Positions 17,778 through 26,740 of a stretch of 64,000 nt of DNA are shown here, piece after piece. The position numbers and the translations under genes were made by a program. The DNA is taken from IMG/VR virus record IMGVR_UViG_3300017991_000072, positions 1-64,000 of that record, one strand, 5' to 3'. Below the pieces are notes generated by a model. It was not told the origin of the DNA. It saw only the letters and a list, made by a program, of their open reading frames with translations, and made no database searches. The stretch comes from a virus. The number at the start of each line of letters is the position of its first letter. The stretch's first letter is position 1.

Positions 17778-18586
17778 AGGGGAGCCTCTACTTCATCTGA
17801 AACAGCTACTTTCCCATTGATGTCCTCCGTGACCACCACAAAGAACCAGGAACCTGGTGTCAGGTCACTGACTCTGATGGATGTCTTGTGACGTTCCTTG
17901 ATGGTCTTCAACAGCTCCGCGCTGTTCTTCACGCCCTTGTAGTCCGCGTCTGGATCGTTCAGCGTGGTGGCGTCAGCCAGCCCGCTGTTGGTGTCCGCGT
18001 AGACTTTGTAGGTGTAGAAGTCCGTGTCAGTGTTTTCAGACCAAACAAGATCACAGGAGTCAGGTGGGTTCAGCGCCGCTACAGACAAAGAAGAAGCTTC
18101 AGGCCCCTCTTGGACTGACAGGGGAGTGATGTGGTCCCACAGGTCATCATAGCTGACCAGAGTCCCCATGGTGACCGTCTCCCCTACCTTGGCCCCTATT
18201 TCCAGGTCTTCACAGACCTGGTCATATTCCATTCCTAGCGTCTCCACCAGCTTCATGATGTTGTCAAACCTGGCGGAAGGATCCGCTTCACCCTGTTGGC
18301 CCTTGACGGGAAACTGAAGGGAGACCTGGGTGGCCCTCCACATACAGACTTCCCTCCAGGCCAGGAGGATGACCGGGGCCTCCTCCGCCTTGGGTAGCGT
18401 GTCCCACGTGTAGTCAGGATTGTGGCGTAGAAGGGCTTCCTCCAGGAACGTGGACGCCTCCGCTGAAGAGATTTCAAATTCGTCCTGTTCCTTGATCCGT
18501 GAACGGGACACCAACCGGCTGGTCAAATTGACCAACCGGCTGGTCCCGATAACGGAGGAAACGTCAATCAGCTCCACTATGGGCAT
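17774..18586 (-). CDS. head-tail adaptor with C-terminal fibronectin III-like domain, 270 aa
   Basis: The ATG at 18586 follows GGAGGCTAGATC. Residues 1-135 are helical and resemble connector (gp6/gp15-like) proteins by position. Residues about 160-270 carry a fibronectin type III-like pattern (W....D....Y.VY.......L.P.....F.V....G). FnIII decorations on virion proteins are known in many phages and may weakly bind carbohydrate. No catalytic motif is seen. Confidence 0.72.
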   Translation of the reverse strand: MPIVELIDVSSVIGTSRLVNLTSRLVSRSRIKEQDEFEISSAEASTFLEEALLRHNPDYTWDTLPKAEEAPVILLAWREVCMWRATQVSLQFPVKGQQGEADPSARFDNIMKLVETLGMEYDQVCEDLEIGAKVGETVTMGTLVSYDDLWDHITPLSVQEGPEASSLSVAALNPPDSCDLVWSENTDTDFYTYKVYADTNSGLADATTLNDPDADYKGVKNSAELLKTIKERHKTSIRVSDLTPGSWFFVVVTEDINGKVAVSDEVEAPL

Positions 18587-18589
18587 GAT

Positions 18590-19153
18590 CTAGCCTCCGA
18601 ACGCTGAACCGTTTTCCACCAAGATGGCCGCCACGTTAGGCGGGACCAGGTAGATTTCTCCTTCTTTACAGTGTGGGAATTCCGAAATCCAGCGGAACCT
18701 GAAGCCCTTGGACTTCATCATGGGAGGGGTGTTCAGCGTCTTCAACAGCCGGATGGGGACTAGCCCCGCTTCCTTGGCCGCCTGTGGGGTCTTGGCGGAC
18801 CTGGGATAGTGGGGCTTCTGATTGGAAAGCTTCATCATGATCTCTCTGTTCAGAGAGTCACAGATTTCCTTTTCCGCCACCGGTTCTTCCGCCGCCGCGC
18901 TGTCCCGCCCGTCCTCCGTTTCTTCGTTGGTGGGCGTAGGCGCTGAAGGGGCTTCTTCCGGGGCTTCATCAGCTTCATCCTCCACGAACTCCGGGGGCTC
19001 CACAGCTTCAGCCTCTTCCGTGGCCTCTTCCGTGGTGGGCTCCTCTGGAGTCTCTTCTTCCGAAGGTTGGACCGCTTCTTCCTCCTCCACGGTTTCCACC
19101 GGGATCTGGTCTTCCTTCTCTGTCTTTTTCACTGGTCTCCTGGACTTCGCCAT
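18590..19153 (-). CDS. head protein with acidic low-complexity N-terminus, 187 aa
   Basis: The ATG at 19153 follows CAGGAGGTCAGCTA. Residues 1-100 are dominated by E, A, P and T. The C-terminal 80 residues look folded (PIRLLKTLN.PPMMKSKGFRFRW). It lies immediately after the capsid gene. Possible roles are head decoration or a connector; unknown. Confidence 0.75.
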   Translation of the reverse strand: MAKSRRPVKKTEKEDQIPVETVEEEEAVQPSEEETPEEPTTEEATEEAEAVEPPEFVEDEADEAPEEAPSAPTPTNEETEDGRDSAAAEEPVAEKEICDSLNREIMMKLSNQKPHYPRSAKTPQAAKEAGLVPIRLLKTLNTPPMMKSKGFRFRWISEFPHCKEGEIYLVPPNVAAILVENGSAFGG

Positions 19154-19200
19154 TAGCTGACCTCCTGTTGTGTCAAGTGATCAGGAAGGCCGCCTGTTCT

Positions 19201-20169
19201 TTAGGCGGACTCCCCAATGACCACGTGGCCACCTTCGATCAGCCCGACGCCCCAAATTCCGTACCACGCCAACTTATGACGCCTTCCGAAATCCTTCACG
19301 CCGTCATCTCTCAGTTCCGCCTCCAGGGAGACAGCCAAGCCAAGGGAGTGATCCCCCACCATGATGGCCCTGTAGACATCCACGGTAGGAATGTCAAGGG
19401 TATCTTCACCCGTGTCCAGGCCATCAGCCCAGATGTTCCCCGCGTCATCCACGTAGGGGATCATGGTGGTTTCGATGAACCTCACGTCCTCATACCTTCC
19501 GATTTCTCCACGGAAGATCTGGTCCGGGGCTCCGTAGTGGCTGGCGTCAACCCAGTGTTCATCATCCCGCAGACGCCGCGCCTGGTGGGGATGGATGAAA
19601 CACACGTAGGCGTCCCCGTTGATCTTGGGGGCCTTGTTCGTGGCCAAGATTTCAACCATGTCCTTGACCATCTCTGTGTCGAAATAGTCAGTCCCTCCGA
19701 TGGCCGCCCTGTTGGCCGCCGTCCCCGCGAAGACCACGTTGGACGCCGTCAACAGCTCATCACGGAGCATTCCGTCCCGATACTTGGCCATGTGGTGACC
19801 CAACATGGTGGCGGAGTCGGAAAGGATGTCCGTGAAGGCCGTCCGAAGGGCGAATTCGGTCACCTGAAGGGCTTTCCCGTGTTCAGACACAGTGATCTGG
19901 ATCTGGGAGGCCGTCAGGTTGTCCGTTTCCATGTCCACGTTCTCCTCCAGCGCCGCGTCACCCGTCAGGGCCGCGTAGCGGAGGAAATTGATGGTCCGCC
20001 CGGGAACAACAGACAGCTCTTCCTTCCTGGAGGCTATCTGTTCAAAGCGGAGGAGGGGTTGGGCCTGGAAAAGAATTTCCCGGCTGTAGATCTCCATGAT
20101 GGCCGGAGTGATGGGAACCGCGTTGGGGTCTCCCCCTGCTGCTACTGCTGAAGTAATGTTGTCAGGCAT
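19201..20169 (-). CDS. major capsid protein, N4-gp56 family
   Basis: The 322-aa product has the layout of N4-gp56-type HK97-fold capsids. An N-terminal arm (ITPAIMEIYSREILFQAQP) is followed by RTINFLRY, a VSEHGKALQVTEFALRTA segment (E-loop/spine helix region) and YVCFIHPHQARRLRDD. Length is typical. The ATG at 20169 follows GAAGGAGTTTAGGAA. It is preceded by a scaffold-like gene, so it probably uses a separate scaffold. Confidence 0.9.
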   Translation of the reverse strand: MPDNITSAVAAGGDPNAVPITPAIMEIYSREILFQAQPLLRFEQIASRKEELSVVPGRTINFLRYAALTGDAALEENVDMETDNLTASQIQITVSEHGKALQVTEFALRTAFTDILSDSATMLGHHMAKYRDGMLRDELLTASNVVFAGTAANRAAIGGTDYFDTEMVKDMVEILATNKAPKINGDAYVCFIHPHQARRLRDDEHWVDASHYGAPDQIFRGEIGRYEDVRFIETTMIPYVDDAGNIWADGLDTGEDTLDIPTVDVYRAIMVGDHSLGLAVSLEAELRDDGVKDFGRRHKLAWYGIWGVGLIEGGHVVIGESA

Positions 20170-20221
20170 TTCCTAAACTCCTTCTTTGACAGGAGCCGCT
20201 GACCTCCGGCCGTCCTTCAAT

Positions 20222-21067
20222 CTATCGCTGGTTTGGATACTTCCGCGCCAGTTCCGCGTGAAGGTTCTTCCGTGAAGCCGCGAACTCTTCATCTGTCATT
20301 GACCGGACCTTGGCCGCCATGGCGGAGTCCGCGTCAGCCACCCCAGGCTGGAATTCTCCTCTTCCAGCTCCGTGACCGGCTGGCGGGGGTGTCCCACCAT
20401 TGGACTGACCTTGTCCAGCTTCTCCTTGTTCCTTGGTTCCAGGTTTCGCGCTGTCAACAGTTCTCTGCCACACAGACCGGGCTCTGGCGTAGGAGTCGTC
20501 AATCTCCTCTTCCGTGTTACCGGCTACCAGCTCTTCAATGATCTGGCCTCCAGCCTCCTGGATCTTCGCCGCCCGATACTCCGCCAAGTCCTTCTTCCGT
20601 AGTGTCTCCCGTAGTTCAGCCGTCTCTGAAGCGTGTTTCGTCTGGATGGCTTCAAGCTGTTGGTCAAACTGAACCTTCAGCTTGGTGGCCACTTCTTCAG
20701 TAGCCGCTTCGATCCGCTGGTCAATCTTTTCCGCCGTGGACTTCTTGGGCTTGGCTTCCTCCCCTTCCTTGGGGGTGGCCTGTTGACCGCTCTTTTCAAG
20801 GTCTGATAGACGGGCCTTCAAGGCTTCGTTCTCGCTTTGGATGGCCGCCGCTTTTTCCTCCACAGCCGCCGCCCTGTCTAGCTGGTTCTGAAGCTTCGTC
20901 CGCTCTTCCATCCTGACCTTATCCCTAAACTTGTCAATGTCCTGGGGAACCTTGGGCTCTTCCTGGCTCTTGGCCTCCTGGCCCGTGGTCTCCGTGGACT
21001 GTTCTTGGCCCTTCTGGGCCTCTTTTCCCTGGGCCTCCTGGCCCGCCTTTTCCTCTTGGCCTTCCAT
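20222..21067 (-). CDS. capsid scaffolding protein, 281 aa
   Basis: The ATG at 21067 follows AAAGGAGACGGA. The N-terminal 40 residues are E/Q/G/K repeats. Residues 45-190 form long charged coiled coils (K..E...A.L..L). The C-terminus is basic (ARKYPNQR), a common capsid-contacting end in phage scaffolds. It sits between portal and capsid genes, the usual scaffold position. Confidence 0.82.
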   Translation of the reverse strand: MEGQEEKAGQEAQGKEAQKGQEQSTETTGQEAKSQEEPKVPQDIDKFRDKVRMEERTKLQNQLDRAAAVEEKAAAIQSENEALKARLSDLEKSGQQATPKEGEEAKPKKSTAEKIDQRIEAATEEVATKLKVQFDQQLEAIQTKHASETAELRETLRKKDLAEYRAAKIQEAGGQIIEELVAGNTEEEIDDSYARARSVWQRTVDSAKPGTKEQGEAGQGQSNGGTPPPAGHGAGRGEFQPGVADADSAMAAKVRSMTDEEFAASRKNLHAELARKYPNQR

Positions 21068-21132
21068 TCCGTCTCCTTTTCAGTGTGAAGTAGTCAGAGG
21101 ATTTCAAGGGGTCACGTGACCCCTGGTTTCAC

Positions 21133-21369
21133 CTACCAGATCTTCTGTCCCTGGGGACCCACGGGCCTGTTGGACCAATAGGTTCCGCTACGGACGGGCT
21201 GGTTCATTCCCTTCCCCGTCATCTCCGAATGACGGACCGGCTGGTGTTTGGAACCCTTCATTCCCTGGTTCCTTCCCTTGGACTTGGAGAACTTCCCCGC
21301 CAAGGGGCCGGTGTTCTTGGGGTACTTTCCAGCCATTCCACGATCTCTTCCGTTTCCTAGCTTAGGCAT
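21133..21369 (-). CDS. small basic head-region protein, 78 aa
   Basis: I place the start at ATG 21369, because AGGAGG lies 8 nt upstream; a TTG six bases earlier is too close to the SD. The product is rich in K, G, N and M with repeated GMN/GMK patterns and lacks hydrophobic segments. It may bind DNA or the capsid interior. Unrecognised family between portal and scaffold. Confidence 0.65.
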   Translation of the reverse strand: MPKLGNGRDRGMAGKYPKNTGPLAGKFSKSKGRNQGMKGSKHQPVRHSEMTGKGMNQPVRSGTYWSNRPVGPQGQKIW

Positions 21370-21371
21370 TG

Positions 21372-23105
21372 TCAAGCCTCCTGTTCTTCTTCTTCTTCAG
21401 GTTCCGCCTCTTCTTCCGCCGCTTCCTCTTGGGGGGTCTCCGTCTCTTCCGTTTCAGGTTCAGCTATAGCCGCCACCTGTTCTTCAATCTGGGAGACTGT
21501 GTCCGCGCTGTCCAGGACTATCTTGTCCAGGTCCGTCCACATTTCCATCAGGCCAGTCAAGAGGGACAAAGACCCAAGAGACAGCGCCCGAAGGTTGGGG
21601 ATGGCTCCGGCGGAAGCCTTGGCCCGTTCAACATCCGTCAGAAGTAGCTCCCTGGCGTCCGCCAGTAGCTCTATGGCCTTCTGTGGGATGTTCTCTACGC
21701 CAAGCTTCTCCAGGGCTCCAAGCTTGGACTCCAGACCCATGTCAAGGAGTCTCTGAAGGATGTCTAGCTTTTCGCCTTGGTCCGTGGGGAGGGGTGATGG
21801 GAATTCAACTGTGAACCGCGTGGCTTTGGCGGGATCTTCAATGTTTCGCGTGATGGGGATGTCAAGAAATCCCTCCGCTATCCGTATTATAGTACCAGCC
21901 GTCTCCACAAGTCCAGCCCCGTAGGTCAATTCCTTCCGCTTGGCCTTTTCAATAGAAGGTAGAAACAAGGTCTTCAGGGCCGCCTCTGACGTGTTGGCCA
22001 GCCCTGGGATCTCCGATAGCGCCGCCATGGGAGTGTTGGAGAATTCCCCCAAGGACAGCTTGATCATCTCCATGTATTGGTTGGCTATGGTCAGCTCCCC
22101 CTGTAGCTGTAGGTTCTCCACCCTGGCGTCCGCCGGGAGACACCACAGCCTGTAGGCCGCCTTCTCCAACTGGCTGGCCCTGGCCCCGAAGATCAGCGTG
22201 ACAGGCTTGGCGTGGTAGTCCATGATCTCCCTGACCGCCGTGGCCGCCGTGTTCAGGTCTTGGTTCAGCTCCTTGATGGGGTCAATGTCCGCGAACCCGA
22301 AGGCTGACGTGGCCAAGGGAAGGTTGGCGATATGGGCCACGCCAATCTCCCCCAGTTTATTGGGGTACGGGGACCCAGGAACTTCCGCCCTGTTCACCCA
22401 TTCCCTGATCTCTGTGGGGGTGATGTAAAGAGAATAGAGCGCCTTGTTCCGCTGGACCGCGTCAGGGTCCAGGGCCACCACCACAGGGCTGGCCGTGCTG
22501 ATGGGATACTGGATCAGACAGGCTTCCATCTTGGTGTAGTCAGGATTGTAGACAGGGTAGACGTAGGCTGAATTCAGGGACCTGACGCTGATGAACCATT
22601 CACTCTTGGGTAGCTCCCGCCGCTGTCCCGTGGTGGGATCCAGGACACCCGTGACCAAGGTGGTCTGGATGTAGGCGTCCCCAGACACAGAGCCCACCTG
22701 GAAAAGGTCATAGACCAGCCTGGGGTAGTCATTCATGTCAAGGACCAGGTTGACCACGTCCGCCGCGTATTCATTCCCTGGGATGGCCTTGATGATGGGA
22801 GGGGTGGCCGCCATCCAGTCCACGGACTTGTCCACCAGGGTCCTACAGTAGTTCAGGACCATCTTCTTCTTCCCGTCCTTCGTCATCTGTTGGAACTGGT
22901 CCCCACGGTAGAACGCCCAGTTCTCTCTGTAGCGGAAGAGCCGCTGGATGGCCGCGTTCCTCCAGTCCAGTTCCAAGAACCCGTCATACGGTTCAAAGAC
23001 AGCTTCCCCCATGATGGCGGAAGTCAGATAGGCGTCAGTCCTCCCCGCGAAGGTGGACCGCCTGATGTTCTGGACCAGAGAATTGACCGTAGACCTGACA
23101 GACAT
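21372..23105 (-). CDS. portal protein, 577 aa
   Basis: The ATG at 23105 follows CATAGGAGAACCAC. It has the features of a siphophage portal: about 550-600 aa, directly after the large terminase, with an N-terminal segment ending at N-Y-C-R-T-L-V-D-K, a central ASQLEKAAYRLWCLP region, then helices. The C-terminus (residues 530-577) is an almost pure E/A/T/P tail. It forms the dodecameric DNA entry vertex (family knowledge). Confidence 0.88.
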   Translation of the reverse strand: MSVRSTVNSLVQNIRRSTFAGRTDAYLTSAIMGEAVFEPYDGFLELDWRNAAIQRLFRYRENWAFYRGDQFQQMTKDGKKKMVLNYCRTLVDKSVDWMAATPPIIKAIPGNEYAADVVNLVLDMNDYPRLVYDLFQVGSVSGDAYIQTTLVTGVLDPTTGQRRELPKSEWFISVRSLNSAYVYPVYNPDYTKMEACLIQYPISTASPVVVALDPDAVQRNKALYSLYITPTEIREWVNRAEVPGSPYPNKLGEIGVAHIANLPLATSAFGFADIDPIKELNQDLNTAATAVREIMDYHAKPVTLIFGARASQLEKAAYRLWCLPADARVENLQLQGELTIANQYMEMIKLSLGEFSNTPMAALSEIPGLANTSEAALKTLFLPSIEKAKRKELTYGAGLVETAGTIIRIAEGFLDIPITRNIEDPAKATRFTVEFPSPLPTDQGEKLDILQRLLDMGLESKLGALEKLGVENIPQKAIELLADARELLLTDVERAKASAGAIPNLRALSLGSLSLLTGLMEMWTDLDKIVLDSADTVSQIEEQVAAIAEPETEETETPQEEAAEEEAEPEEEEEQEA

Positions 23106-23114
23106 GTGGTTCTC

Positions 23115-24815
23115 CTATGCGAACAAGAAATTCTCCTGGTGGACCTCCACCACAGACCCTACAGGGGGTGTGTTGGCCGCCAGGTTCGCCAACATGGCGC
23201 TGTCACAGTAGTCATCCCTGGCTGACTTTTCATCCGGACAATGACACTTCATCAGGTCTCCCGTATAGCTTTTCTGTAGATCCAACATTTGATGGACAAA
23301 CCGCTTCCATCTCTTGTCCTTCTGGGCCTCCTGGCCCGCCGGGAACTTGAAGCGGCCTGACACTATATCCGTGTGGAGTATCTTGTATCCTTCGCTTTTC
23401 CTTGGAGCCGTCAGGACAACACCTTCAACTTCAACCCTGTCCCCTATCTCCGTGATGAACCGGTCCAATAGAACAGCCCCCAGACCCGTGGCGTCTACAG
23501 AGATCTTCTGAAGGTTGGGGATCTTCAGAAGGTAGTCCACGATGGCCGCGAACTGGATTTCATAGTTATCCCCTTGGATCTCCAGCCAGTCTATGATGGA
23601 CTTGGTGTAGGCTTCAAAGTAGGCGTTCCCTTCGCTGGAGAAGGACTCCACAGCCTGACAGATCGTGGGGTCATCCCAGTCCACTTCCGCTACCGTGACC
23701 ACTGTGGAAGACTGGCCCTTTCCAAAGTCTATCCCCGCCGCCTGGTATAGGTTGGCGTCCGCCTTCCCCAGAAGGGAGTAGCGCCCTGCCTTCACACAGA
23801 CGATAGGAGCGAATAGCTGATCAGGGGTGACGAACTGGCCGCGTTCAAGGACCCATTCACACAGGTAGGACATCCTGAATTCATCGCTGTCCGCCCCGTA
23901 GTGGTCCATCTCCTGTTTGACGAAGTCTCCATAGAGGGAGTTATAGGCCGCCGCCGTCAGCCAGTTGTATTCAAAATGATCCTGTTTTCCGCCCTGAAGC
24001 CTCCGCTCCATGTTGGCCTTGATCATGTGGTGGAATTCACCCTTCTGGGTAGTGGCCGTTCCTACCGCCATGGTGGTTCCCTTTGTGGCCGCTATCATGG
24101 GACGGAGGGACTTCTTGATCTTCCTGGAGGAGATGTCCTGGGCCTCCTCCAGGGCCAGGATGTCATGGGTGGATCCTTCCACCTTGGACTGTTCGCTGGC
24201 CGAACAGGCCCGGATCTCTGATCCGTTGGTCAGCCTGACCGTGTCCCTGTTCCAGGTGTCACATTCAATCCCCAGTTCCTCCAGGATCTCCTTGGCTTCG
24301 TTCGTCTTCAGGTCCTTCATCAGACGCCTGAACTGGATCTGGGCCTGTTCCAGCTTGGGAGCGTAGATCCCCACTGAAATCCCGTTCTTGAAGCCTCTGT
24401 AGCGCCCTTGTTCGTCCGTCAGGTTGAACCGCCAGTCCCGTTCAAACTCCGGGTCATTGGCTATAACAGGAAGAAGGATGGCCATGGCCGCCAAGATGGC
24501 CGCCACCATCTCCGTCTTCCCGCTCTGGCGGGAGAAGAGCGCCGTGACCGTGGCCCCTTCGTGGAGTAGGACAGACTCCACCAGCCTGGCCGCTGGCGTG
24601 ATCTGGTAGGGGTAGAACTGGATCCCAGAGATCATCTGGGCTGTCTGAATGACTACAGACACCAGGTCCTTGGTGGGGACCTTGGCGTCCGCTTCAGACG
24701 TGTAGGGAGTACAGATGGGACACATGGCGTCAGCCGTCTGGCCGCCTGTAGCCCTCTTCCTCCGCGTCCTCCGCTTCTTAGCTGGTTTGACCTGTTCTAC
24801 CTGGATCTGGGACAT
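23115..24815 (-). CDS. terminase large subunit, 566 aa
   Basis: An ATPase domain carries a Walker A-like SRQSGKTE near residue 97, a Walker B-like ILALEEAQ near residue 218 and a coupling motif GTAT soon after. The nuclease domain begins at AGIDFGKGQSS near residue 362, with later VDATGLG and DDYCDSA acidic positions. The N-terminus has two CxxC-like Cys (CPIC) that may bind metal. The start ATG 24815 follows AGGCGGAC. It packages DNA into the prohead through the portal. Confidence 0.93.
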   Translation of the reverse strand: MSQIQVEQVKPAKKRRTRRKRATGGQTADAMCPICTPYTSEADAKVPTKDLVSVVIQTAQMISGIQFYPYQITPAARLVESVLLHEGATVTALFSRQSGKTEMVAAILAAMAILLPVIANDPEFERDWRFNLTDEQGRYRGFKNGISVGIYAPKLEQAQIQFRRLMKDLKTNEAKEILEELGIECDTWNRDTVRLTNGSEIRACSASEQSKVEGSTHDILALEEAQDISSRKIKKSLRPMIAATKGTTMAVGTATTQKGEFHHMIKANMERRLQGGKQDHFEYNWLTAAAYNSLYGDFVKQEMDHYGADSDEFRMSYLCEWVLERGQFVTPDQLFAPIVCVKAGRYSLLGKADANLYQAAGIDFGKGQSSTVVTVAEVDWDDPTICQAVESFSSEGNAYFEAYTKSIIDWLEIQGDNYEIQFAAIVDYLLKIPNLQKISVDATGLGAVLLDRFITEIGDRVEVEGVVLTAPRKSEGYKILHTDIVSGRFKFPAGQEAQKDKRWKRFVHQMLDLQKSYTGDLMKCHCPDEKSARDDYCDSAMLANLAANTPPVGSVVEVHQENFLFA

Positions 24816-24963
24816 GTCCGCCTGGTTTCTTCCACCTGGCCTTGATGGCCAGGGCTTCAGAAGAACTTAGGCGTGTGGGGGGTGTGTCTGATGGGCGTGT
24901 TTTCGTGATGTTCTTCTTGATGGTGGCCCCCGTGGGGACCTCTTTTTTGATCTTCTGGGCCAT
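24778..24963 (-). CDS. small basic protein upstream of TerL, 61 aa
   Basis: The start ATG at 24963 overlaps the previous stop (TAATG), and the 3' end overlaps the terminase start by 38 bp. Lys/Arg-rich, with an LSSSEALAIKARWKKPGGH segment that could be a short helix. Position just before TerL would suit a tiny terminase accessory, but no small-terminase fold is visible. Confidence 0.6.
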   Translation of the reverse strand: MAQKIKKEVPTGATIKKNITKTRPSDTPPTRLSSSEALAIKARWKKPGGHVPDPGRTGQTS

Positions 24964-25154
24964 TATCGCTTCTTCCTCTTCCGTAGCCTGGCCCGCGCCT
25001 TCTTGGGGGTGACCCCTGTCTTCTTGGCGAAGGTGGACAGAGCCACCTTCTTCCCTTTGACTATGGGCTTCTTTCCTTGGGCCACCCTACGAAGGTTCCG
25101 CCGCCTGGCCGCCCCAAGGGCCTTCAGAGACTTCCTCCGTCCTGGTGTACCCAT
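24963..25154 (-). CDS. highly basic small protein, 63 aa
   Basis: The start at ATG 25154 is chosen because AAGGAGGAAGGGCTG precedes it. The open frame continues upstream through a run of Glu codons, but these are the purine-rich tract itself. The product has more than one third K/R, including KRKKR at the C-terminus and a VALSTFAKKTGVTPKKARARL segment that could be a helix-turn-helix. It is likely a nucleic-acid-binding protein, possibly related to terminase function. Confidence 0.6.
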   Translation of the reverse strand: MGTPGRRKSLKALGAARRRNLRRVAQGKKPIVKGKKVALSTFAKKTGVTPKKARARLRKRKKR

Positions 25155-25160
25155 CAGCCC

Positions 25161-25205
<45 letters not shown>

Positions 25206-25218
25206 AAGGAACAAGCCA

Positions 25219-25527
25219 TCATGGACCTCCGTTCCCTTGGCGTTCAATATCGCGTTGGGCCTCTTCAAGCTGTTGGATCAGCTCCGTGACTTTGGACTGA
25301 AGGTCAGGAACCAGACATTGGCGCTGACTTAGGGCCGTGACCAAACTGACCACAGCCTGACCCAGGGTTACCACGGAGACGGAATTTTTATCCACAGCCC
25401 TGGCCATCACCTTCATGGCTTCGTTCTGGTCCTTCTGTTGATCTCTGGACCACTTCAACATGATGATGACAGCTACCAGGACGATCCCCGCCGTCCCAAG
25501 ATCAGCCAACCAAGATAGTTCATTCAA
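25219..25527 (-). CDS. holin-like single-span membrane protein, about 102 aa
   Basis: TTG at 25527 lies 5 nt after CAGGAGG and is preferred; an in-frame ATG at 25554 sits inside the preceding gene. The protein has one transmembrane helix near its N-terminus (TAGIVLVAVIIMLKW), then a charged amphipathic/coiled-coil tail. One-span proteins of this layout (BhlA-like) occur among phage holins, so a lysis role is possible. No endolysin is recognised next to it. Confidence 0.6.
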   Translation of the reverse strand: MNELSWLADLGTAGIVLVAVIIMLKWSRDQQKDQNEAMKVMARAVDKNSVSVVTLGQAVVSLVTALSQRQCLVPDLQSKVTELIQQLEEAQRDIERQGNGGP

Positions 25528-26731
25528 TGTAGCCTCCTGACCCTGTTTCTTCATCCGCCACGCCGCCAGTCAGGCCGTGACCTGAACCCGTGGAAGCCGA
25601 AGAAGCCCGGCTGGCGTAGACGCCCGCCTGTTCGTTGGTCAAAGTGATGGTCCCCGCGTTGTCAGGGGTGGTCACCTGACCGTTCCCATCTATGTCAAAG
25701 TAGTCAGCGCCGGTCCCCACCACCTGGTAGAGCCCGTCCGTGATCCCCGCGTTCCCCGTGATGTCAACCCAGACGCCGTAGTCCTGGTCATTCTGGGACA
25801 GAGCCCCACAGGTGATCCTCCAGACATCTCCGCCCTGGTCCGCCACGTTGGTGATGGTCTTTCCAGCCCCACAGGTCACGTCCGCCTTGATGGACACATA
25901 GCTGGAATGGCGTGTCTGGACCGCCCGTTTACAGGACTGGATCACCGTGTTCTCCACGGAGCCCTTGGAATTCCCCACCAGGTATATCCCCGCTTCCTCC
26001 CTGGCGATATAACAGCCCGTGACCACGATGTTCCCCGCTTCAATGACGTAGATCCCCGTCCTGTTGGCCGCGTAGGCGTCATCCGCTATCAGACAGTCCT
26101 TGACCGTCACGTCATCACATTGGGAGATGGCCACGCCGCCGCCGTTGTTCTCCATCCCGTAGACCTTCAGGCCGTCCAGGATGACTCCGTTGGACCTGGC
26201 CACGATGACCGCCACTGTGGCCGGAGCGCCAAGACTGGGGAAGACAGCGCCAAGGGGGTTCTCCGCCTTGATCCGTAGCTTCCCAGTTCCCTGACATTTC
26301 ACGCCGTCCACCCAGATCCACGCCGGAACGCTGACAGTCCCGTAGGGATGAACCGTCAGCTCCCTGGTGATGGGATTGGAAGCGTAGGTCCCGTCCGCCA
26401 ACTGGATGGTCACTTCACAGTTCTTGACGGACTTCCCCGCTACCAGCGCCAAGGCCGCGTTCACGGAAGCCAATGGGTTGACATCCGCGCCTGATCCCTC
26501 CGCGTCATCCCCTCCCGTGGGGTCCACGTAGATGGTCAGGGGCTTGGTGATGGTCTCTTCCTTCATCCTGATGGCCATATATTGGTCAGGCGTCAGGATC
26601 TTCAGTCCCCCGCCGCCATCCCTGACCACGTAGTCCCCAATGTCCCCGTGGACCGTGTAGCCAGGAGAAGGAAACACCTTCCCTATCTCCATGTCCACGG
26701 GAGCCGCCAGGACCTCAACTATTTCATACAT
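25520..26731 (-). CDS. tail fibre-like beta-helix protein, paralogue 3, 403 aa
   Basis: The ATG at 26731 follows CATAGGAGGTCACC. Residues about 60-90 hold YVDPTGGDDAEGSG..NP..S...AL.LV.GK, a hallmark entry to right-handed beta-helix domains. The rungs have repeated V..C.I....GI patterns. It is a paralogue of the next two genes. A host-surface binding or degrading role is inferred from the fold. Confidence 0.8.
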   Translation of the reverse strand: MYEIVEVLAAPVDMEIGKVFPSPGYTVHGDIGDYVVRDGGGGLKILTPDQYMAIRMKEETITKPLTIYVDPTGGDDAEGSGADVNPLASVNAALALVAGKSVKNCEVTIQLADGTYASNPITRELTVHPYGTVSVPAWIWVDGVKCQGTGKLRIKAENPLGAVFPSLGAPATVAVIVARSNGVILDGLKVYGMENNGGGVAISQCDDVTVKDCLIADDAYAANRTGIYVIEAGNIVVTGCYIAREEAGIYLVGNSKGSVENTVIQSCKRAVQTRHSSYVSIKADVTCGAGKTITNVADQGGDVWRITCGALSQNDQDYGVWVDITGNAGITDGLYQVVGTGADYFDIDGNGQVTTPDNAGTITLTNEQAGVYASRASSASTGSGHGLTGGVADEETGSGGYIE

Positions 26732-26740
26732 GGTGACCTC

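Noticed and set aside
19168-20151. 327-codon + strand frame opposite the capsid gene
   Set aside because: Shadow of the major capsid gene, which has clear family motifs and an SD.
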